From: Vandiemenella viatica
Lineage: Eukaryota > Arthropoda > Insecta > Orthoptera > Morabidae
DNA: 64,000 nucleotides
Direction: 5' to 3'
Assembly: GCA_031002005.1 (NCBI GenBank)
Contig: JARYHS010009186.1
Coordinates: 181,314,437-181,378,436 of the forward strand
The position numbers and the translations under genes were made by a program. This document shows positions 48,701 through 57,532 of this stretch, one piece after another; position 1 is the stretch's first letter; each line of letters opens with the position of its first letter. Under the pieces are notes generated by a model. The model was not told the DNA's origin. It was given only the letters and a program-made list of their open reading frames with translations, and did no database searches.

Positions 48701-51700
48701 CGGTCTGGAAAATTCTAAGCTAAAAATATAAAACCAATTTGATATTTACCAAATCATTTTTATTGGTCAATATAGTCTCCCTGAACACTGATACACTTAG
48801 TCCAACGATGTTCCAAGTTCATTATACCATCCCTGAAGTGGCTTTCTGGAAGGCCTGCAAAATATCCATCTACAGCTGCAATCACCTCTTCATTTGTAGA
48901 AAAACGCTGACCAGCAAGAAAGTTTTGGAGTATTGGGAATAAATAGAAGTCGTAGGGAGCCAAATCTGGGGAATAAGGTGGATGCTGCAACACGTCATAG
49001 TGCAGATCTCTTAATTTTCCCATTGCCAAAAGACTCTTGTGGACAGGTGCATTGTCCTGATGAAAGATGATTTTCTTCTTCCTCAAAATGGGTTTTTTCT
49101 CACAAATTTTTTCATCCAGAATGTCTAAAAGATCGGAATAGCATTGTCCAGTTATTGTTTTACCCTTTTCAAGGTAATCAATGAACAAATCAACTTTAGC
49201 ATCCCACAAACTGATGCCATCACCTTCCCTGCTGATGGAACCGACTAGGCCTTCTTTGGACCTGAACAACCAGCTTCTGTCCTCTGCTTCTACTGCAGTT
49301 TTGATTCTGCCATGTAGTGGTGAACCCATGTCCCATCCATAGTTATGAATCGAAGCACAAAATCAGTTTTATTTTTGTTGAAACGCTCCAAACACTGTTC
49401 AGAAAGTCTCATGCGGATGCGCTTTTGATCAAGTGAGCAAATGCGGCACCCATCTTGCACAAAGCTTCTTCATATGCAATACTTCATGCAAAATGTATCC
49501 CACACGTTCTTTTGATATCCCTACGGTCTCAGCAATCTCACGCACTTTCATTCGCCGATCATCCAAAACCATATCATTCACTTTCTGGATGATTTCTGGA
49601 GTTGTTGCACTTTCCGGACGTCCTTCGCGTTCATCATCTTCGACAGTGCTACGGCCACGTTTGAACTCAGCAGCCCATTTCTTAACTGTCGAATATGAAG
49701 GAGAAGAGTCCCCATACACTTTTAAAAATCTTCCTTGGATCTTGGATGGTGTTAAACCTTCTTTTAAAAAGAATTTTATAACTGCACAATACTCGATTTT
49801 TTCCATCTCTGCTAAAACTCCGCACCACACCTGCATCAAACAACTGTTCAGACCAAACTACAACGTAGAATGAATTGCAGTTTCTTGCAGGCACGTCTGG
49901 CACGTGCACCAACTTGCACAGAAAAAATTACATGGGTAGTGCTGCTATCTATAGTCAGACTGCCCTCGTATAGTATACTTTAATGACACATTATTCTTAT
50001 AAAATATTATTTGAATTTTCTTCATGGTGTTGCTTCACATACATGTAATATGACTGTAATAATTGGCACTAAGATTACAGGCAAAGAAAGGAGTAGAACA
50101 AAAACTTGCATTGGTTCATGTTTTCATTAGAAAAGAAAATCATTACACCTGAAGTTGCATATTTCAAACTGTTCATTATTCTCCCTTAGTGTTTTCCACT
50201 AACTGAATCTGATGTGTGAGCAGTTAATGCATGTGCTTGGCACTGAGACACAGGGATTGTTCTCCAGTCCAGTTTTTCAGGTTTTGGTTTTCCATGATGT
50301 ATTAAAACTTTTCCTTGAAATGTGGAAAATGGAATGGTTCGAACTCCTTTTGATTCCTTGTTCAGTCCTATCCAGACGCTAATAAAAATCAGTGTGAAAT
50401 TTGAAGCCCATAAAAAAGTCTTCCCTTGAACAATTTAATTTTTCTTTAGCCTTGCAGCATCTAATATTGTGCAATTCTTTGCAAAGAGAAATTTGTTGAG
50501 TTGAGGAATTACTATATGAATTTATTCAATTGAGCATGCAGTGTAGCTGGCTTAGTGCCAGTGTCACAGTAATAAATTGCTAAATAAATGATCCCAAAAA
50601 CATTAATAAAAATATATTTACATAGCAGCAAAAAATTCAGTACTATTTGATTTAAGCATTAATATTAATTTTGATTAGGAGTCACTAATACAGCGTGGCT
50701 GATACAACAGCAATGATTAAATGCTGAATTTACAGTAATTGGAAGCTGGTAACTGGCATCTCATTTTCATGAATTTAAAAAGGTCACTTTTTTTTCATGT
50801 ATGCTGTGATTAATTTCTCTCACTTCCTGCTGTGAGCTAACATGCCTGTATTTATTTGAAATGCTCTTTATAACATGTTCTCAATTATCTGCTTAAGATT
50901 TTATGTTTGCCTTCCTCCACAGTTCTTTCATTCAGCTGTTGCCTCCACTAACAAATTAATTGGTCTTGCCGGTCTTAAAATGAAATACACTATCCTTCTC
51001 TATTTTCTGTGAGACTCTTCAGTAGACATGTTTCCTCAACCATCTGTTCCAAAAAAATGTTAATTTTCTATGTTATCTGTTCACTTATTTTTCTATGGTA
51101 CTTCCTTTAGTAGCAACTATAAGTGCCATAGATGTATCCTTATGTTTCTTGTTCCTTCCTTTCAATTTCGCCAAAGAAATGCAGTTGGTAATTATCAATT
51201 TTTTGTGGAATGATTATTAACCAGAGTCCATCAAAGATTTTAAAACAGTATTGTGCCTTAGCCAAGAATCAATTATTGGATCAACAAGATCAAAAGTGGT
51301 TACAGAACTTTGGAACAGGAGAGATACACCCCTTCACCTCCACTGCTGATAGCATTTTTAATAGGTCTGCAAACAGATGGGTGTTGATGAGGTGAAAAAT
51401 CATACAGAATGTAGTCTTGTTTTTCCAAAGTAGGCTTTACTTTCATGAAGTCTGAGCAATATGGGTCACAATCCACAGATACAGTTGTTTGTATATCTTC
51501 CAATGATATTTGGACTTGATAGTAAGCAAGGTGACTTCACCTTAGAAAAAATAATCACAGGAGATGAAACATAGATTCATTACTACCAGCTGGAGAGTAA
51601 ATGACAAGAACTGAATGCAATCCCCCATTACTTAATTAATTTAGAGTAATCTCAAAGACCTAGTAACAAAGCAGTGCCACCCAATCTAGCTTGGTAATCG

Positions 51701-54700
51701 TGCCAGATAAAGGAGACCGACAATTCAACTTGTTACCCAAACTACAGAGTATCCTCGCATCTTCACATTAACAAAGCAATTCTTTGCCAGAAGATGAGGT
51801 CAATTTTAAGGACAGCTACAACCTGTATTCAAACAGCGAATTTTCCCTATCTCTGTACCATGCTTTAACACTAGAGTGCACGTGCCTTTAAATAAGTACT
51901 AAGCATCTTTATTTTTATCATAATAACTTATACAATTAACAAAATTTTGTTTCTTAATTATAATTTGTAACATAAACATAAACTTCTTAAAAATCAGCTA
52001 TTTTTGGAAGGTTTGAGATCTTTTAGTCTTATTTTTGTTTAGAATCATAATATTTATTATAAAAAGGGTTTCCAGTTAAGTAATTGAACCAATTATCAAA
52101 GTCATTGATAATAAATTCTTCTGTTGGCATACATTCAGGACAGACGACTGGCTGATGTTTGCTACAAATGTGCCTCATACATTTGCTGCATTGCTTGCGC
52201 GTGCTGCGGCCCTGAGCCCTGCTGCAAAAAGAACATTGAGCAACTCCTACCCGAATAGGCATATTATGTTAGAGGGGTTGATCTCCCAGTCCTAGAAGTA
52301 GTCTGCCTTTCAGTTTTATACCTTTTAGTATATTTTGCTGGGATATACGACACACTATAGAAGATCTCGCAAGACCAAATCCGACTTCTTGAAGATATTG
52401 ACAACGGATCACTTTCATATCAGGGTTGTTCATCTGATATATTATAACATTGTTTATTCCCGCCATATTTACAAAATTGTAAAACAGCATGAGAGGCCAT
52501 CGACGACTGTTCCGAGTAACGTCGTATTGTTTACACATTTTATCAAAAATATCAACGCTGTTTTTGTGTTGTTATAAAATTCTATGATATCATGTTTTCG
52601 AGCATCACAAGTTGAATCGTCAATTTTGGCATGATTATGGAGGGTAGACATCAGAAATACCTTATTTCGTTTTGTCATCCTCCAGCAACCATTTTAGTGT
52701 TTAGGCATCGTTCACATTACCCGCCATCTAAAATTGACCAAAACATAATAAAGTTACACGAAAAAATCCATAAACACAAACAACACACACAAAAAACTGT
52801 TGTAGACATTACTTTTTTATAGTATTACTATACAAAATATATCATATTTACCTCAATTTTGTTATTTGTATATTAAATAATTAACTTCCTCCAACGCTCG
52901 CGCAGGATACGGGTGTAGCCCATCAACTTCGAGGGCAATTTCTGCAGACGTCCGTATGCCGTGAGGGATGGCACACTACTGGTGGGCGTGGGAGATAGTA
53001 CTTGAGGAATACACTGGCCGATTAATCAGTAGTGCACCAAGTTTAAAAAATATACAACAATATTACACGTTGGGCTACATATGTAGCCCACGCGTGCACT
53101 CTAGTGTTAACCAACTGAGACACCAGACTGTTTACAATCCCCCATGAAAAATGTAAAGAATTCAGAAAAATGTGATGCTTCATTTGTTTGGGGCTCACAA
53201 AAGTCATTGCATTACCAGGAGAGTGACAGCCACAGTGTACAACACAGTGAGGTATTGCATGACATGTTAAAGCCAACAATTTAAAGCAAATACAGAGGAT
53301 AATTACCAAAGTTGAAGTCTTGCTGCTGAGTTTTCAATCCCTCCCTACAGGAGTTAGCACTTTCTGCATAGTTCTGAGATTATTCATTTGGATTCTCGTT
53401 ATTTAAGGATTTTTTTTTTGATTGCATAAAGAGGGTAGCACAATAATGGACCAGTGTGTCATAAAGCATGGGTGGCTATGTTAAAACATTATAGTCTTGT
53501 GAGCTATTATTATTGTAATAATTTATAACTACATATCCATCAATCTGATGACTCGTACTTGAGCAGTCACTACCCACAACACTACCCACAAATCCGATGG
53601 GGGCACTGGTTTGCCTCTGGTCTATTTTAGTTGGAAAGAAGCCATCATTCATATGACTTGTGAGTATTACATGTTGTTGGGACATCCCATGGATCTTCAG
53701 TGCAATGACTTCATTGCCTTCTGCATCCACATACCATACCCATCTCAATAAAGTATAAAAATTAAGAGAGTAGGCTGGAAAGAAATGCAAATGTGCTTAT
53801 ATGACATGAATAAAAACAGATGGCAAGATCATGCAAAAATTACATTAAAGTAAAATTATTAAGCTTCAAAATCATATATTTATTTTTCAACATAGTCACC
53901 GTTAAGGCTAACACATTTCTCCCAACTTGTAACAAGTTTTTATTCAGTCACTGAAAAATCCTGACTTTCCTCAAGTCCAGGATTTGACAGCTGCCTTCAC
54001 CTCATTGTCCGAGATGTAATGATTATCCATAGAGGAAAAAAATAAATAAAAATGTTAAGGCACAAGATTGGGGATGATAGGAGGGTGTGGAATCGAACCA
54101 AACTTAAGGTTTATTAGAGACGATGTGGTACCCACCGCACACAGATTTTTATGGTATCCCAGTTGTTCAATAATGAAGCCGACATGTTCCTTGAATATTC
54201 CAATATGGTTTGTGATACACTTGAGCGATTCACCATCATTTTGAATCAAATTGTTGACGAGTTTGCGATGTTCATAGTCTGTGGCAGTGATAAGATGTCT
54301 GATGAATTTTTCATCAACAATTATGGCTTTTCCTGGCTCCCAATCACGAAATTTTACTGTCCATCGATTTACAGTAGATCTGTCAACAGCATTACTTTCG
54401 CTTCACAAAATATACTGGATGAATTCAATGACTTCAAACCTTTACGTGCATATAGAGGGGGAATGTTACTTCCACATGCTACCAGGCATGCTTCTGAAGG
54501 TCATTTCATTCACACTCTACAAGCTTGTGTGTATTTCTTGGCCTACCCTCGTATATTGTTGTAGATAAAATCTTAGAAAAGCCTGTTGCAAGACCCTAAT
54601 TCAGGAAGGTATTGCCTTTCATTATCGTTTCCTGTTCCATTATTATTGTAATCATGCAGGAATTTAAAATAAATAATTCTCATGGGTACCAAATGAAAGC

Positions 54701-57498
54701 TGGCAGTCTGTCGGCAGTGGAAAAGTTAGGTTTTAATTTCATGCTTTAAGAGATTTTCCAGAAATCTGCTGTCTGTCACCTTTATTTCTGAAACGCTGTA
54801 TTGAAGATTCTTACATAATTTACATTGGCAATGTCCTAAGATTACAAGAAAATGATGGTGATTGTTCTGTAATCTGGAGATTCTGAAAAGAAATAATAAT
54901 AATAATAAGTTTAGCGAATCTTGTTCATCAGAAAAATAATTTATTATGTTTAAAGAAAAAATTTAGTGCCAATTTTTTACCCCCAACTATTTGATATCAG
55001 TTGTTTATCATTATTAATAATGCAATGTGATTTTAAATTATTTATTCCTTATATATTATAGATCTGGATTTATGAATATTTTTGTTTAATTATATGTTCC
55101 TGGTAGAGAGGAGTAATGTTTCAGATTATTTAATGAAGGGAATGTCTTATTATTTATTTCATTGTGTATTTGAAGAATCAAAAACAAAAAATGTAACATT
55201 TTTGTAATTAGAACCTATACTAATTTCTTTACTTCTTTGATAAGACTATTGGCTGTGGGAATTTGTATGGGAGAGATGATTGGCCATGGATAAACATGTG
55301 ATGGATAGAGATTGTGAAGTCCGTAGCTGCATGGCTCACTTGAATAAAGAGTATACATGTCTGTTTTATATTTTTTGCTGTAAACTGTTATACAGTACTC
55401 TTTATGGCGGGGCATATGAAATGCTTAAGTTTTTTCAGGCAGTTTGTAGTTAAATTTTTAAAGTTCTTGCTTTCTTAAAAAGTGGCCATAAATATTGTCG
55501 ATTAGACTTTTTGTTGCCAAATCTGTGTCAAAAATGGTATAACAATTAGTAACTCGAGATTTCTCTCCAATATCGAACATATTCCATATTCAAACAATAG
55601 ATACTAAAAATTCTTACATCTAATATAGTTTTAAGTTTTTAGCAGAAACAAAAAATTTATATTTTGAGTTAACTTTGCCATATAATAGTACTATTTTTTG
55701 AAGTTGCTCCTAATTCATAGTGCATTACATACTAATGGATGGGAGATGTACCACCTACATATTGATAAAATAATAAATTTTGTTAGAATTGAGTGATTGT
55801 GCAGGGGATGCAACAGTAACATTACATTTTTGGAAGATTGTGGTGTGGATTGCTGTAAGTTTGTCAATACAGTGAATATGAATTTTTTAAATTCATATTT
55901 CAAACAATATGATGAAATAAAGAATAGAACTGTTTACTTTCCATTAAAATTTTACTTATTTATGTTCCCTAGTTATTTTTAAATCCAAATATTGTATCTT
56001 AATTTAATTACTTTTTTTTACTACCTACACAAATTACTGCTACATATTTACCAGTGCTGAAATATTTCTTCATAGTAATAATTGTGATAATTGCTTTTGA
56101 AATGGATACTAATTACATAAAGGATAGCTGTGTGAATGCATTTCATGTAAAGCTTAGCTATTTCATGCCATGCCATTTTTATCCAGTGGATTTATTGAGG
56201 TCCATAGGTATGATTTCTCTCATGGACTGGGCCAATTTATTGAAATGTTAATTCATATATTAGGCATTTATTTTTGAGCCAGGCTATGGCCAACTCACAT
56301 GCCACATCCATATTTGTTTTAGTGATTAGAGTATAGAACCCTAATTTTGCGGTTTCACTTGAAATCAAGTGTTAAAAAATGGTCATGATCCTCAGGTTAT
56401 TACATATTCTGCTACTAATAATTCTTTGCCCAATATCAAACCAGGTCTCATTATCAGTGTATGCTTTCATGTACCCACCATTTGTGATCCAGTTTTGTGA
56501 ACTTTAGAAATCAGTTACTTGTAAAGACAGTGTCACCATGTATCCTGCTTTCTGCCAAGTTGTTGTTTACTTATGGTGAACATCTGTTACCATGACACCA
56601 GTTTTGCAGTTCTACTTTGTCTCTCTTTGAAGCAAAATGACAAGTATTTAATATGGCCGAATATAACGTTGTACGCTAAGGCTACAATGGTACAAAGTTC
56701 TTGTAGCTGTAATACTGTTGAAACAGTACAAGATATATTTTTTTTCTGCAGGTTAAAATTCCAAAGGTTGAAGATGATGTTCAGTATTTACAAGCATCTC
56801 AGACAACGAAACGTGGCCGTAGAGTCCAATCTGAAGTACCAATGGAAGAGAGGCTAGAAAACTTGCAGCTTAACAAGCCAGAACCAAGCCACGGGCCACC
56901 TAGAGGGGACAGTTTAGCTCACCTTCTTATGCAGGTAATAACAAATCGTGCTGAATATTTTATTTAAAGGTTTTGCTTCCTTGACATACATTTTAATAGC
57001 TTTGGGTGATGTGCTATTACCATAATGTGTACAATTAACCATACCTGTGAAACTTTTGAAGCCAGTTATTGGAGACTGCCTTTTTTTACTTTCCGGATGT
57101 TTGAAACCGTTTTCCATCATTTTTGTTTGTAACATCTTTTAAAAAAAATCTGACCTGGGAAATAGTTAAGAAAAACACAGTGGAGGTTTATTAGGGTATT
57201 TAACATGATATCTCTTTTTCATCGCACTTTTGGTTTATATGAATCACTTTTAAACATTTTCACAGAGGCTTTAGATGTCGATCCATATTATTAGCAGTGC
57301 CTTATTCTAACAGCAGATGTTGCATTTTGTAGGCTGCTCTTTGCAACAAAAACAAGAATTTCGTAATATATATTTTGGATAATGGAAACAAAGTTACTCC
57401 AGTTTTTGGAATAGTCATAAGCCTCATGGAGCCAAATAAGAGGTTTTGTACAGTTTTACTTTTGTGTGCCAGTGCATTATCTAGCATCAGAGAGCATG

Positions 57499-57532
<34 letters not shown>

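Larger units (their letters stand above)
48270..56751 (+). other. WDR43: WDR43 intron 6 (8.5 kb)
   Basis: GT-AG intron with a mariner, a SINE-like scrap, a mariner scrap, a piggyBac derivative and another mariner remnant. The stretches 50430-51530, 53111-53860 and 54554-56751 show no recognised gene or element; the minus-strand ORF of about 104 codons at 53476-53790 has no known motif. Confidence 0.85.

Noticed and set aside
49433..49873. Plus-strand ORF of 146 codons
   Set aside because: Antisense of the mariner helix-turn-helix coding region, which carries the real motifs.
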